The notes: generated by a model not told the origin, from the letters alone. A stretch of DNA of 64,000 nucleotides from Haloplanus sp. (GCF_028275055.1 NZ_JAQCNJ010000039.1:1-64000), one strand, 5' to 3'. Positions 17,061-25,510 are shown, counted from the first letter of the stretch. Numbers and translations are program-made.

Positions 17061-17833
17061 AACGACGACAACGGCGGTCGGTCCTCGGCACGACGGGACT
17101 CGTGGAGCGCGTCACAGACCGAGCCTTGACCGCTCATGTTGACCCCGGCCGCTCGGGTCCGGTGGTGGACCGTCTCGAACGCCTCGGGACCGATTGGTTC
17201 GCCCGCCGGCGTCCGGAACAGTTCCGGGTGGTCGTCGTCGACGAGGCCGGTCGCGGCCGCCTTCTCCACGTACCGCTCCAGCGGGTCGGCGTCGACGCAC
17301 ACCCCGACCGCGCCCTCACGGAGCCACACGTGGGCGTTGTCGTTCTCGATCATTATATCGTCCCGCGTCAGGGCAACGATCTGGTCGCCGTCGAGGCCAG
17401 CATCGAGGAGCGCGCTGGTGGCGTCGTGTTGGCGGGCGAGGCGTGCCTTCTCGTCGAGTTCGGTACGGACCGGTTCGACGCCGCCCTCGGCGTCGGGGAA
17501 CGCCTCACCGAATGACAGCCCCTTGTTGACGCCGCGGTTGATCTCCCGTTCGTGCATATGCTCACGGAGTTCGATCGTCGCCTCACTCACCCCGTGCAGG
17601 CGTTCGATTTCGTCGCGGGCGTCGGTGGCCATCATCCACGCGAACGCCGGCGAACACCACGCCGTGGGGAGCGTCATGGCGACGTGTACCTCGTTGCCGT
17701 CGATTCCGATCTCGTCGATATACTCCAGTTCGACGATGGACGTGTCGAGTTCGGGGTCGGTGACGCGGTCGAGTCGTTCACGGATCCGCGCTTCGCTGAC
17801 CCCGTCCTCGCCGTCGCGTGTGTCGGCCGACAT
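17057..17833 (-). CDS. DUF59 (MIP18-like) protein of the di-iron monooxygenase accessory type
   Basis: A 258-residue protein. Residues 15-100 form a MIP18/DUF59 domain with DPELDTSIVEL and a cysteine in LPTAWCSPAFAWMM (Cys60). The extension REHMHEREINRGVNKGLSFGE, then a helical ELDEKARLARQHD segment, matches the longer DUF59 proteins that sit in bacterial propane-type monooxygenase operons rather than the short SufT/PaaD form. It starts five bases after the amidohydrolase stop, so the two are co-transcribed. It probably helps load iron or a cofactor on to a partner enzyme; this is inference from the family. Confidence 0.75.
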   Translation of the reverse strand: MSADTRDGEDGVSEARIRERLDRVTDPELDTSIVELEYIDEIGIDGNEVHVAMTLPTAWCSPAFAWMMATDARDEIERLHGVSEATIELREHMHEREINRGVNKGLSFGEAFPDAEGGVEPVRTELDEKARLARQHDATSALLDAGLDGDQIVALTRDDIMIENDNAHVWLREGAVGVCVDADPLERYVEKAAATGLVDDDHPELFRTPAGEPIGPEAFETVHHRTRAAGVNMSGQGSVCDALHESRRAEDRPPLSSF

Positions 17834-17838
17834 CGGTT

Positions 17839-18900
17839 TCAGTCGTCCGCGGGCGTTGCACTCCGCCCGTAGTGGTCGCCGAGGCCGAACTCCTTTGTCA
17901 CGGCGTCCTCGCGGAACTGGCGTTTCTTCTCCTCGATGTCGATGTCGTACAGGTCGGCGGCGTTCTCGCCCATGATCTTCTTTTTGATCTCTATGTCGAG
18001 TTCGACGCCGTACTCGTCGCGTTGCTCCTGGGTCAGTTCGGCGTTCATCACCACGTCGACAAGCCAGTCGGGGTTCCAGAGCGCGTAGTCGGAACCAAAG
18101 AGGAGGCGGTCCTCGCCCAACCAGAAGAGGAGTTCGCCCATGATCTCGCCGAACTTCCGGGGGCGGTGAACCGCCATGGGTGCGGCGACGGCGAGGCCGC
18201 CGTAGACGTTGGGCTCCTGTGCGGCGATCCAACAGAAGTCGTCGAGCCGTGGGAGGCCGACGTGTTCGACGACGAAGTTCAGTTCGGGGAAGGAGGTGGC
18301 GGCGTCGTCGACGTCGGCCACGTCGAAGGCATCGCGGTTCAGCGGGCGGATCGTCGGTCCCTTATGTGGGTGGATCTTGTCGATGCCGAGTTCGGCACAC
18401 TTCTCCAAAAAGCGGAACGACTCCTCGCTGTCGAGACGCCAGCCCTTCGAGTCGCCGTTCCACTCGGCGGTGTACAGTTTCACGCCCTCGATGTCGTACT
18501 GTTCTTTCTGCCGTTCCAGTTCCCGCAGGCCGGCCTCGCCGTCACGCGGGTCGAACCGCCCGTTGAGAACGAACCGCTCCGGATACCGCTCGGCCAGTTC
18601 GGCGTTGTCACCGATGGTGTTGAACCCCTCCGCGTAGAAGTCCTGCAGATACGTGGGCTGGAAGATACCCATATCCACCGCCGCGTTGCCGAACAGGTCA
18701 CCGGCCATCCGATCCGCGTCGTACTGCCGGTACTCCTCTAGGTCCCACTGTTTTTCCTCGGGGGTGAACGCCGTGTGGTAATCGTAGAAACACTGGATGA
18801 ACTGTTCGCCGCCCTCGTGTGTGATGTTCGGTTCGCTCGCGTCCCACAGGTGGAGGTGCGAGTCGATGACGAACACTTCCTCGCCTTCGTACTCGTACAT
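17839..18900 (-). CDS. amidohydrolase-2 family protein, monooxygenase-operon type
   Basis: A 353-residue TIM-barrel metal hydrolase. The metal motif is H15-L-H17 (DSHLHLWD), with IHPHKG, VVEHVGLPRL and FGSDYALWNP carrying the later ligands. The whole sequence, including QCFYDYHTAFTPEE and GVKLYTAEWNGDSKG, resembles the amidohydrolase found beside propane/phenol monooxygenase genes (mim/prm type) in actinobacteria. The start at ATG 18900 is set by a TATATA element at 18924-18929. Its exact reaction is unknown, and a structural role in enzyme assembly has been considered for this family. Confidence 0.8.
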   Translation of the reverse strand: MYEYEGEEVFVIDSHLHLWDASEPNITHEGGEQFIQCFYDYHTAFTPEEKQWDLEEYRQYDADRMAGDLFGNAAVDMGIFQPTYLQDFYAEGFNTIGDNAELAERYPERFVLNGRFDPRDGEAGLRELERQKEQYDIEGVKLYTAEWNGDSKGWRLDSEESFRFLEKCAELGIDKIHPHKGPTIRPLNRDAFDVADVDDAATSFPELNFVVEHVGLPRLDDFCWIAAQEPNVYGGLAVAAPMAVHRPRKFGEIMGELLFWLGEDRLLFGSDYALWNPDWLVDVVMNAELTQEQRDEYGVELDIEIKKKIMGENAADLYDIDIEEKKRQFREDAVTKEFGLGDHYGRSATPADD

Positions 18901-18998
18901 GCGGGAACATGTGAACATTCTTCTATATAACTCCATTACGATTATTTGCGATTATCGGTGGAGCAACATTTTTTACTGCCGGGGTGAAGCCGTCACGT
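18901..18998. promoter_or_regulatory. divergent promoter with direct repeats
   Basis: This 98-base region separates the amidohydrolase gene from the alcohol dehydrogenase gene. TATATA at 18924-18929 faces the amidohydrolase and TTTTTTAC at 18969-18976 faces the dehydrogenase; each is about 25 bases from its start. Between them CGATTAT occurs twice, at 18939-18945 and 18949-18955, ten bases apart or one helical turn, a layout typical of a regulator site. GAACAT is also repeated at 18905-18918. Shared control of the two transcripts is likely. Confidence 0.55.
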
Positions 18999-20039
18999 AT
19001 GCTCGCGGCACGACTCCACGAGTACACGGAGGAGATGAGCGAGGCACTCTCCATCGACGAGGTGGATCGGCCGACGGCCGACACGCCGGACGCCGTCGTC
19101 GTCGAGGTGGAGGGGGCCGGGTGGTGCCAGACGGACAACCACATCGTCGAGGGGATGTGGGCGGAGTACGCCCCGCAACCGCTCCCGATGACGCTCGGCC
19201 ACGAGAACGCGGGCACCGTCGTCGATGTCGGCGAAAACGTCGATATCGTCGACCCCGGCGATCAGGTGATCTGTCACCCGCACGTGACCTGTGGCACCTG
19301 CCGCCCCTGCCGCCTCGGCGAGGACATGTACTGCGAGAACGCCCGGTTCCCCGGGCTGACGACCGACGGCGGGTTCGCGGAGTATCTCGCCACAAACGAA
19401 CGCGCCGTGATCCCGTTGCCCGAGGGGGTCGATCCGGCGGAGATCGCGCCCCACGCAGACGCCGGGATCACGGCGTACCATGCGGTCAAAAAGGCGGTCG
19501 ACGAACTGAACCCTGGCGACCACGCCGTCGTCATCGGCGTCGGCGGTCTCGGACACATCGGCCTCCAGTGTCTCGACGCGACGAGCGCCGCGGAGATCAC
19601 CGCACTCGACCTGAAAGCCGAGGCCCGCGATCTGGCCGCCGACCTCGGAGCCCACCACGTCGTCGACCCGTCGAGCGCCGACGTGGCCGCGGAACTCGAC
19701 GCGATCACCGACGGCGTCGGCGCACGACAGGTGCTTGACTTCGTCGGCGCCGACGTGACGACCGGCTACGCCCCGGACATCACGGCCGCGGGCGGCGACC
19801 ACCATATCGTCGGTTACGGCGGCCACATTCACGAACCCGCACAGGCGCTCGTCGACGGCGAGTTCGACTACCGTGGGACGCTCGTTGGCCGATACGCCGA
19901 GCTACAGGAACTGGTCGCACTGGTCGAACGCGGCGACGTGGCTCTGCGGACCTCGCGGCACGACCTCGGCGACATCAACACCGTCGCCGAACGTCTCGAA
20001 CACGGCGAGATCGAGGGTCGTGCGGTGGTTATCCCCTGA
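18999..20039 (+). CDS. zinc-dependent alcohol dehydrogenase (MDR family)
   Basis: A 346-residue medium-chain dehydrogenase. Catalytic zinc ligands are Cys in GWCQTDNH and His-Glu in LGHENAG; structural zinc is bound by four cysteines in TCGTCRPCRLGEDMYCEN. The nucleotide fold shows as VVIGVGGLGHIGLQCL, with Asp in ALDLKAE favouring NAD. The ATG at 18999 follows a T-rich box, so it is chosen over an upstream ATG at 18984. Divergence from the amidohydrolase/DUF59 pair matches bacterial monooxygenase operons, where such an enzyme oxidises the alcohol product. Confidence 0.88.
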   Translation: MLAARLHEYTEEMSEALSIDEVDRPTADTPDAVVVEVEGAGWCQTDNHIVEGMWAEYAPQPLPMTLGHENAGTVVDVGENVDIVDPGDQVICHPHVTCGTCRPCRLGEDMYCENARFPGLTTDGGFAEYLATNERAVIPLPEGVDPAEIAPHADAGITAYHAVKKAVDELNPGDHAVVIGVGGLGHIGLQCLDATSAAEITALDLKAEARDLAADLGAHHVVDPSSADVAAELDAITDGVGARQVLDFVGADVTTGYAPDITAAGGDHHIVGYGGHIHEPAQALVDGEFDYRGTLVGRYAELQELVALVERGDVALRTSRHDLGDINTVAERLEHGEIEGRAVVIP

Positions 20040-20149
20040 CCGATCGCTCCCGTCGGTGACGGGGGCGGTGACCCCGCCGTACACGGCACGCACGACGCGG
20101 CCTCGACCCGACACCACCGCGCGAGGCGACATACCGTCCCCACTCCGAG

Positions 20150-21088
20150 TCACTCCACCGAGTCGAGTATCTCGACCTCCCCCGAGTTCGAGAACCGGTA
20201 GCGACGCCCGGTCCACTCGAACTCGTCGATACCTACGGCCACGATGATGACGACCGGAAGCACAAGCAATCCGGGGTACGCGTACAGGAAGTTCACCCGT
20301 CCGAGGCCGAACCGGGCGTACACGGCCGCGAACCCGACCGTCACCGCGACCGCTGCCCCGAGTGGAAACAACACGCCGCCGGCAAGGAACGCCACGCTGA
20401 GTACGATTCCCGGTAGCCACCTCCCGTTGACGCCACCGATGCGAGTAAACCGGACCAGTCGGTGACGGACGCTCCGGGCGTCACCGGGAACCTCGACGTG
20501 AGTCACCATCGACCCGACGGCGTGGACGTGTGGCAGACGCTGTGTCAGGAGGTAATCATCGCTCAGAACCTCCCGTAACTCCTCCACGAACTCCGACACC
20601 GGCACGGTCAACTCGGATCGCGTGAACACGACGCCACCGCCCCACGCGGTGTCTTCGACCCCGCCCAACTGCAGGTAAACCAGGAGCGTGAACAGGGCCC
20701 CGTACCACGGCTCGAACAGCCGCCACCAGCCACCTCCGGTAAAGAACGGAACGGCCGTCGCCGGGCCGTGTGTCTCGCCGGCGGCGACGAGCCGATCGAG
20801 CCAGTTCATATCCCGCTCGAAGTCGTCGTCGGTCCAGACGAACCGGTCGTGGCGGGCGGTGGCCATGCCGTGTGCGAGCGCGTTGGCCTTCCCCGAACAG
20901 CCGTCGGGCTCCCCGGCGGTCAGTATTTTGGCGTTCTCCGGTGGTTCGTGGCTCGCGACCGGATCCTCCTCGGCGTCACAGATGACGAGCAGTTCGTCCT
21001 CCGGGGTCAACTGCGCGGCCACCTGCTCACAGGCCGTGTTCCACTCGACCGTCGGCAACAGCACACTCACCGGGTCGCGATCTGACAT
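20150..21088 (-). CDS. membrane-bound glycosyltransferase, family 2-like
   Basis: A 312-residue protein with an N-terminal GT-A domain and C-terminal membrane spans. The Rossmann part begins VSVLLPTVEWNT, and WTDDDFERDMNWLDRLV carries the metal-binding DDD triplet at about residue 96. GVVFTRSELTVP and DDYLLTQRL supply the later GT2 motifs (ED and QxxRW equivalents). The last 100 residues contain three to four hydrophobic helices. It likely transfers a sugar from a nucleotide donor on to a lipid or surface acceptor. Start ATG 21088. Confidence 0.8.
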   Translation of the reverse strand: MSDRDPVSVLLPTVEWNTACEQVAAQLTPEDELLVICDAEEDPVASHEPPENAKILTAGEPDGCSGKANALAHGMATARHDRFVWTDDDFERDMNWLDRLVAAGETHGPATAVPFFTGGGWWRLFEPWYGALFTLLVYLQLGGVEDTAWGGGVVFTRSELTVPVSEFVEELREVLSDDYLLTQRLPHVHAVGSMVTHVEVPGDARSVRHRLVRFTRIGGVNGRWLPGIVLSVAFLAGGVLFPLGAAVAVTVGFAAVYARFGLGRVNFLYAYPGLLVLPVVIIVAVGIDEFEWTGRRYRFSNSGEVEILDSVE

Positions 21089-21164
21089 CGATCGTAGTCG
21101 GTGATGTGGCCGACACGACTTCAATATTGTTCGGGTCGTGTGAGAGCGGCCGCCACGTCTCATA

Positions 21165-21189
21165 CGGGGTTCGAACCCCCGTTTGGCCC
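21165..21189 (+). other. tRNA T-arm-like fragment
   Basis: Bases 21165-21181 read CGGGG, TTCGAAC, CCCCG, an exact five-base-pair T arm with a canonical T loop, followed by TTTGGCCC, which could be a 3' acceptor strand. No GGCCAAA 5' strand, D arm or anticodon arm is found upstream, where the glycosyltransferase gene lies. It is not a full tRNA gene. It could be the 3' end left at an integration site, or chance. Confidence 0.25.
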
Positions 21190-21409
21190 GGACACACCCC
21201 ATCGCGATCCGACCGCTTCCGTTGTCCGGACGCGCGTCGTAGCGTAGCGGGTCGTGTACCACCCGGCCGGAGACGGCGGGACGTCGGTAGAGCTAACGGC
21301 ATCGGTGCCTATGGCCGACCATGTCGATTCCGAGAGCACGAACCGTCCGGTGCCGACACGCGACGGCCCGCGTCGCCGCTCCGACCGCTCACGACACGAC
21401 GGAACTGCC

Positions 21410-21664
21410 ATGACGGACTTACTCGCAAAGATCAAACGCGATGGTCCGGCGATGGCGCTCGCCGCCGTCGGCGTTCTGGCAGTCGTCACCGTCGGCATCG
21501 GTATCTTTGTCGCCTCTATCCGCGTTCTCCTGCCGGCGACGTACTCATTGTTCCCCGGCATCGATCCGACGACCCTCGCCGCCGCCGTCGGCTTCGGTCC
21601 CGCCGCCGTCTACGGCATCACGGTCGCCGTTCTGATCCGGCGGTACGTCGTCTTCGGCGACTGA
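21410..21664 (+). CDS. small two-span membrane protein
   Basis: An 84-residue protein starting MTDLLAKIKRDG with two long hydrophobic segments (about residues 14-35 and 52-77) and a short charged tail, IRRYVVFGD. The same frame is open further upstream, with an ATG at 21311, but that extension is Arg/Ser-rich and looks like non-coding sequence. Function unknown. Such short two-span proteins are frequent in haloarchaeal genomes. Confidence 0.6.
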   Translation: MTDLLAKIKRDGPAMALAAVGVLAVVTVGIGIFVASIRVLLPATYSLFPGIDPTTLAAAVGFGPAAVYGITVAVLIRRYVVFGD

Positions 21665-22060
21665 CGGGCGGTTACCCGGGCGCCCCCTCGGCTGACAGGG
21701 CACGGTTGCGTCACGCCCCGACCGACCGATGGTCGGACATTTATGTGACCGTGGCGGCGTCTGGTCGATCACCGCGATAGGCTCCCTCCGGGAGCGTGCG
21801 GGAACCTGCGACGGCCAATCACGACGAACGAGTACCCGTCCGGGGCCATCGGATAGTTACTGCCCGTCTTCCCCGTGGTCACCCTCGACACACAGAGCAT
21901 ATTTCGCCTGCTCACCGGGGTCTGTAACCCGTTGGTCCGCCGCCGATCGCCTACTCGCTCCGCCTCGCCGGCCGGCACCGGCGCGGACCGGGGCGCTGAG
22001 TCGACGCGCCAGCAAGCGGCCGTCCGTGGGGTCTTTGCCCGGCCGGCCTCAGTCACCGGC
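21665..22060. other. 396 bases without a convincing gene
   Basis: Open frames on both strands here are Arg/Pro/Ser-rich shadows without a haloarchaeal acidic composition. No tRNA, repeat or strong promoter is seen, apart from a weak CATTTATG at 21737-21744. The following gene starts at 22061. Confidence 0.5.
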
Positions 22061-22432
22061 ATGGCAGACGCCCGCCGCGACGGGGCTCTCGCACTCGCCG
22101 CTTTCGCCGTTCTCGTCACCACCGGCGTGCGCGGTGTCGGAGTCGCGCCGTTCGTCCGGCCGGTCGCCGTTGCGGCCGGCATCGGTGCAGCCGTCGCACT
22201 CGAGTGGTGCTTTCTCGCCTCGTCGACGCTCGCCGCCGGGTGGGAGCGCCGGGGCGTTCCCCTCGCCACAGCCGGGGTGTTCGTCGTTGCCGCCGCCGCG
22301 CTCATCTCCCATGTCCCGTGGCTCGTCGGCGCGGCCGCTTGGGGACTGGTGGCCTATCTTTGTCTGCTCGGGTGTATCCGTCTCGGCTGGGGAAACCCGG
22401 TGGCACGTCTGGTCGCATCCGACCGTCGGTAG
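22061..22432 (+). CDS. four-span membrane protein of unknown function
   Basis: A 123-residue hydrophobic protein starting MADARRDGALALAAFAV, with four predicted membrane helices separated by short loops, and a basic C-terminal tail. The chosen ATG gives a typical cytoplasmic N-terminus; the frame is open for 186 bases upstream but that part is Arg/Ser-rich and unlikely to be coding. No family is recognised. Confidence 0.6.
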   Translation: MADARRDGALALAAFAVLVTTGVRGVGVAPFVRPVAVAAGIGAAVALEWCFLASSTLAAGWERRGVPLATAGVFVVAAAALISHVPWLVGAAAWGLVAYLCLLGCIRLGWGNPVARLVASDRR

Positions 22433-22581
22433 CCCCACCGCCCGCCATCGGCTTTCAACGCTGATAGTTCGTGCGACATGTTTATGTATGCCACACTATG
22501 TCATGTGAGCGAGCACGCGCGCTGCCAGCCGGTCAGGCACGGTCCGCACATGGTGGCGGTTCGAAATCACACCAGAAAGAT

Positions 22582-23997
22582 ATGCCAGACGAACTTACCG
22601 CCCGGACACTCGAATCACTGCCGACCGGTGCAGCCATCATCGACGAGGATCGAACGCTGATCGCGTCGAACGCCGCGTGGACGGAGTTTCTCGACACCAC
22701 CGGCATCGACCCGTCGGTCGAACGGACGGTGACCAACTACCTCGGGACGCTCGTCAGATCTTACGACGGGCCACCGCCGACGGATCCCAGCGAGAGCGAC
22801 TCCCTCGCGATCACGCTGACGCTTCCGTACCAGGCGAGCGACGACAACCGCACGCACCGCCTGCGGATCGAGACATTTGCCTACGACGACGACGACTGGT
22901 ACGCGAGTCTCAGCGTCGCCGACCGACGGTCGCCGGGGTGGTCTCAAACCCAACTCAAAGAACGCACGATGGACGAGGCCCCCGTCGGGATCACCATCTC
23001 GGACTACACCGTTCCCGACAACCCGCTTATCTACGCTAACGCCGCGTTCGAGCGCATAACCGGGTACGATGTGATGTCGGTTCTCGGACGGAACTGTCGG
23101 TTTCTCCAGGCGCGGTCGACCGCCCTCGGGCCGGTTACCCGGTTCCGCGAGGCTATCGAGGACAACGAGTCGACGACGGTCGAACTCGTCAACGAGCGCA
23201 AGAACGGCGAGCGGTTCTGGAACGCGGTCACGCTCGCACCCCTCCGGGACGACACCGGCACCGTGACGAACTGGGTCGGGTTCCAACAGGACATCACCGC
23301 ACGCAAGGAGGCCGAACAGGCGCTCAGCACCGAGCGTGACCAGTACGCGCTCCTGAACCAGATCGTCCGCCACGACATTCGAAACGACGCGACGGTCATT
23401 CGTGGGTGGGGAGCACAGCTCAGCGACGACGTGTCCGAGGAGGGAGCGGAGGCACTCGACCGCATCATGGGGGCGGCGACGCACACGCTAGAGCTCACGG
23501 AAGCGGTTCGCGACCTCGCCACCATCGTCAGCACCGACGACCCGGCGCTCGAACCGATCGCGCTCACCGATATCCTCGACAAGGAGTTCCAGCGCATCCG
23601 GTCGAACTTCGATTACCAGGCCGACTCGCTGTCGTTGCGGGTCGATGGGACGCTCCCGGATGTCGAGGTGTTGACGACACCGCTCCTGTCGTCGGTGTTC
23701 ACCAACCTCTTCGATAACGCCGTCTTTCACAACGACGCCGACGAAATCCGGATCACCGTCTCGGTCGACGCCAGCCCCGACACGGTTCGTGTCCACGTCG
23801 CCGACAACGGCCCCGGCATCCCCGACAGCCGGAAAGACGAGGTGTTCGATCGGGGCGAGCAGGGGCTACAAAGTTCTGGAAGCGGCCTCGGACTGTATCT
23901 GGTCGACCGGTTGGTCGAACGGTTCGGTGGGGACGTCCGACTCGCGGACAACGATCCACGCGGAACAGTCATCACCATCGAACTCCGACGAGCCTGA
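22582..23997 (+). CDS. LOV-domain blue-light sensor histidine kinase
   Basis: A 471-residue cytoplasmic kinase. Residues 1-110 form a first PAS-like domain. Residues 130-240 form a LOV domain: GRNCRFLQ at 169-176 contains Cys172, which forms the flavin adduct in light, with Asn204 and Asn214 (NERKNGERFWN) and the glutamine in VGFQQDIT as the usual flavin contacts. A HisKA-like helix follows with His264 (RHDIRND), then the HATPase domain with N box FDNAVFHN, DNGPGIP and GSGLGLYLV. No membrane span or receiver domain is present. The start at ATG 22582 gives MPDELTART. The DICT gene follows in the same direction. Confidence 0.88.
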   Translation: MPDELTARTLESLPTGAAIIDEDRTLIASNAAWTEFLDTTGIDPSVERTVTNYLGTLVRSYDGPPPTDPSESDSLAITLTLPYQASDDNRTHRLRIETFAYDDDDWYASLSVADRRSPGWSQTQLKERTMDEAPVGITISDYTVPDNPLIYANAAFERITGYDVMSVLGRNCRFLQARSTALGPVTRFREAIEDNESTTVELVNERKNGERFWNAVTLAPLRDDTGTVTNWVGFQQDITARKEAEQALSTERDQYALLNQIVRHDIRNDATVIRGWGAQLSDDVSEEGAEALDRIMGAATHTLELTEAVRDLATIVSTDDPALEPIALTDILDKEFQRIRSNFDYQADSLSLRVDGTLPDVEVLTTPLLSSVFTNLFDNAVFHNDADEIRITVSVDASPDTVRVHVADNGPGIPDSRKDEVFDRGEQGLQSSGSGLGLYLVDRLVERFGGDVRLADNDPRGTVITIELRRA

Positions 23998-24000
23998 CAT

Positions 24001-24030
24001 GCGACCGATCTTCCCCCCACCTTCGGTCGC
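24001..24030 (+). other. intergenic hairpin between LOV kinase and DICT genes
   Basis: GCGACCGA at 24001-24008 and TCGGTCGC at 24023-24030 are perfect inverted repeats around a 14-base loop rich in pyrimidines. It starts three bases after the kinase stop. There is no T tract after it, so it may slow or process the transcript rather than end it. Confidence 0.4.
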
Positions 24031-24060
24031 GAGGCGGGCGTCGTCCCACCGGAGGGACGT

Positions 24061-24852
24061 ATGTCGCTGAAGCGGTTTTTCGACCGGATCGACGAGTCGC
24101 GGCGGTCTCTGCTTGTTGCGAACCGGTCGAGTCCCGATCCGATCCAGAACGCCATCGAAGCGACCTTCGACGACCAGCCGGTGCAGGTCGGCGAACGGAC
24201 CGTCCCCGACGTCGATGCCGACACCGTTCTTCTGGTCGACGACAGCGAGATACTGGCGACATCACCTCTGTCGGCGCTCCGTGACACCATCGTCACGGTC
24301 AACTCCGATCTGTACAGCACCGGCGCCAAGCGACTCGAAGACCTGGATCTGCCCACGGTGCTCGAACAACTCGACGATATCCGGTTCACGCTTCGTGGCT
24401 ATCCGAAGTCCCACACCGAAAAACTCCTTCTCATCGTTATCTCGCGGTATATCGAACGGGTCGCGTGGCGTGCCGGTCAGGGCCGCCATCGGGCGTCGTT
24501 CCAGTCTCTCTCCCGGATCGAGGACGAACGCGGCACCCGACGGGTGTACGAGCGTCTCGGCGACACGGACGTGGATGTCCACGTCTACGGCCTCCCCGAC
24601 TGGGACCCCTCCAAACGTCTCGAGGTGACGACCCACGCCGGCCACGGTAGTGACTTCCGGGATTCGTGGTTCGTTCTGTTCACGCCGTCGCCGCCGTCGC
24701 CGGGCACGGACGCCCCCGACCCGCCGCGGACGGACCACGGCCCGGTCGCACTGCTGGCGATCGAAACCGAACCGCAGGTGTGGGAAGGCTTCTGGACGTT
24801 CGACCCATCGCTCGTGGCCGACCTGAACACGTACATCGCCCGGGAGTTGTGA
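24061..24852 (+). CDS. DICT sensory domain protein
   Basis: A 263-residue soluble protein that matches the haloarchaeal DICT-domain group (named for its occurrence with diguanylate cyclases and two-component systems). The N-terminal MSLKRFFDRIDESRRSL and the phrases LLVDDSEILATSPL, SRYIERVAWRAG and FWTFDPSLVADLN are family features. DICT domains are often linked to light signalling in cyanobacteria. It lies 63 bases behind the LOV kinase and may receive or modulate its signal; that link is inference from position. Confidence 0.75.
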   Translation: MSLKRFFDRIDESRRSLLVANRSSPDPIQNAIEATFDDQPVQVGERTVPDVDADTVLLVDDSEILATSPLSALRDTIVTVNSDLYSTGAKRLEDLDLPTVLEQLDDIRFTLRGYPKSHTEKLLLIVISRYIERVAWRAGQGRHRASFQSLSRIEDERGTRRVYERLGDTDVDVHVYGLPDWDPSKRLEVTTHAGHGSDFRDSWFVLFTPSPPSPGTDAPDPPRTDHGPVALLAIETEPQVWEGFWTFDPSLVADLNTYIAREL

Positions 24853-24914
24853 CCCGATCGCCCTCCCATCTGTCGGGCGAACGTTCCGGCTCGGGTGGGG
24901 GGCCGCCACGCGCC

Positions 24915-24950
24915 GGGGCCGACGGGGCCGACGGGGCCGACAGGGCCGGC
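24915..24950. repeat. 9-bp tandem repeat in intergenic DNA
   Basis: GGGGCCGAC occurs three times without change from 24915 to 24941, followed by a degenerate copy AGGGCCGGC. It lies between the DICT gene and the FlaD/E-domain gene. A CCATTA promoter-like element follows about ten bases later. It may be a slippage product with no function. Confidence 0.6.
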
Positions 24951-24987
24951 CCAAAGAGCCATTACCGCTCGCGCCCAGAATGGAGCC

Positions 24988-25467
24988 GTGCTTGATCCGT
25001 CGGAGTACGACGTCCGGGAGCTCCGCTCGGTCGCCGATCTGGAGGGCATCGACGCCGAGACGGGTGTCAGCCTCCCGCGGGCGACGGGCTCAGAGTACCG
25101 GCCGCCAGCGCCGGACGAGCCCACACACGAGCAGTGCGAGGCGCTGGTTGCGGTCGGCGGTGTCGATCCTGACCGCCTCGGCGAGCGCCCCTACCTCCCG
25201 ACGTTTCCCGACTCGGACGCGGCCCGACGGGTCGGTCGCGATTGGATCGCCTACCTCGTCATGACCGCGGGCGACCGTCCGACACGGAACGCCATCGCCC
25301 GTTACCGCGCGCTCGGCTGGCTCGGCGAGCACGCCGAGACGACACTCGACAACCGGGTCGACGACGCGGTCGCCGCGCTGGAGCCGGGCGACGGATCGCT
25401 CGACCGTGCTGACCACCTGTTGAGCTTCGCACACATCATCCGGCTGCTCGGCGTCGACAACCGGTAA
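24988..25467 (+). CDS. FlaD/FlaE-domain (archaellum accessory type) protein
   Basis: A 159-residue protein, GTG start at 24988. The core YLPTFPDSDAARRVG then DWIAYLVMTAGDRPT and IARYRALGWLGE fits the FlaD/FlaE domain of archaellum accessory proteins, which form the cytoplasmic ring and connect to chemotaxis. It lacks the FlaC coiled coil. It is far from any archaellin genes in this window. A CCATTA box about 27 bases upstream supports the start. It may be an adaptor for pilus or archaellum control. Confidence 0.6.
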   Translation: MLDPSEYDVRELRSVADLEGIDAETGVSLPRATGSEYRPPAPDEPTHEQCEALVAVGGVDPDRLGERPYLPTFPDSDAARRVGRDWIAYLVMTAGDRPTRNAIARYRALGWLGEHAETTLDNRVDDAVAALEPGDGSLDRADHLLSFAHIIRLLGVDNR

Positions 25468-25510
25468 CGGCCGTCTCATTTATACGACTGGTGGGCGAAC
25501 CGCCGGTCGT

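Noticed and set aside
17057-17833. DUF59 protein as an ordinary SufT/PaaD iron-sulfur assembly factor
   Set aside because: It is about twice as long as SufT and has the REINRGV-type extension typical of monooxygenase-linked proteins.
21015-21190. A full tRNA gene ending at the T-arm-like sequence
   Set aside because: No complementary 5' acceptor strand, D arm or anticodon arm can be drawn upstream; only the T arm is convincing.
21769-22305. Minus-strand open frame of 178 residues opposite the four-span membrane protein
   Set aside because: Ala/Arg/Thr-rich, no motif, and opposite a more plausible membrane-protein gene.
24915-24950. A possible CRISPR or iteron array from the 9-bp repeats
   Set aside because: Three and a half direct tandem copies with no spacers and no cas or rep gene nearby; simple slippage is enough to explain it.
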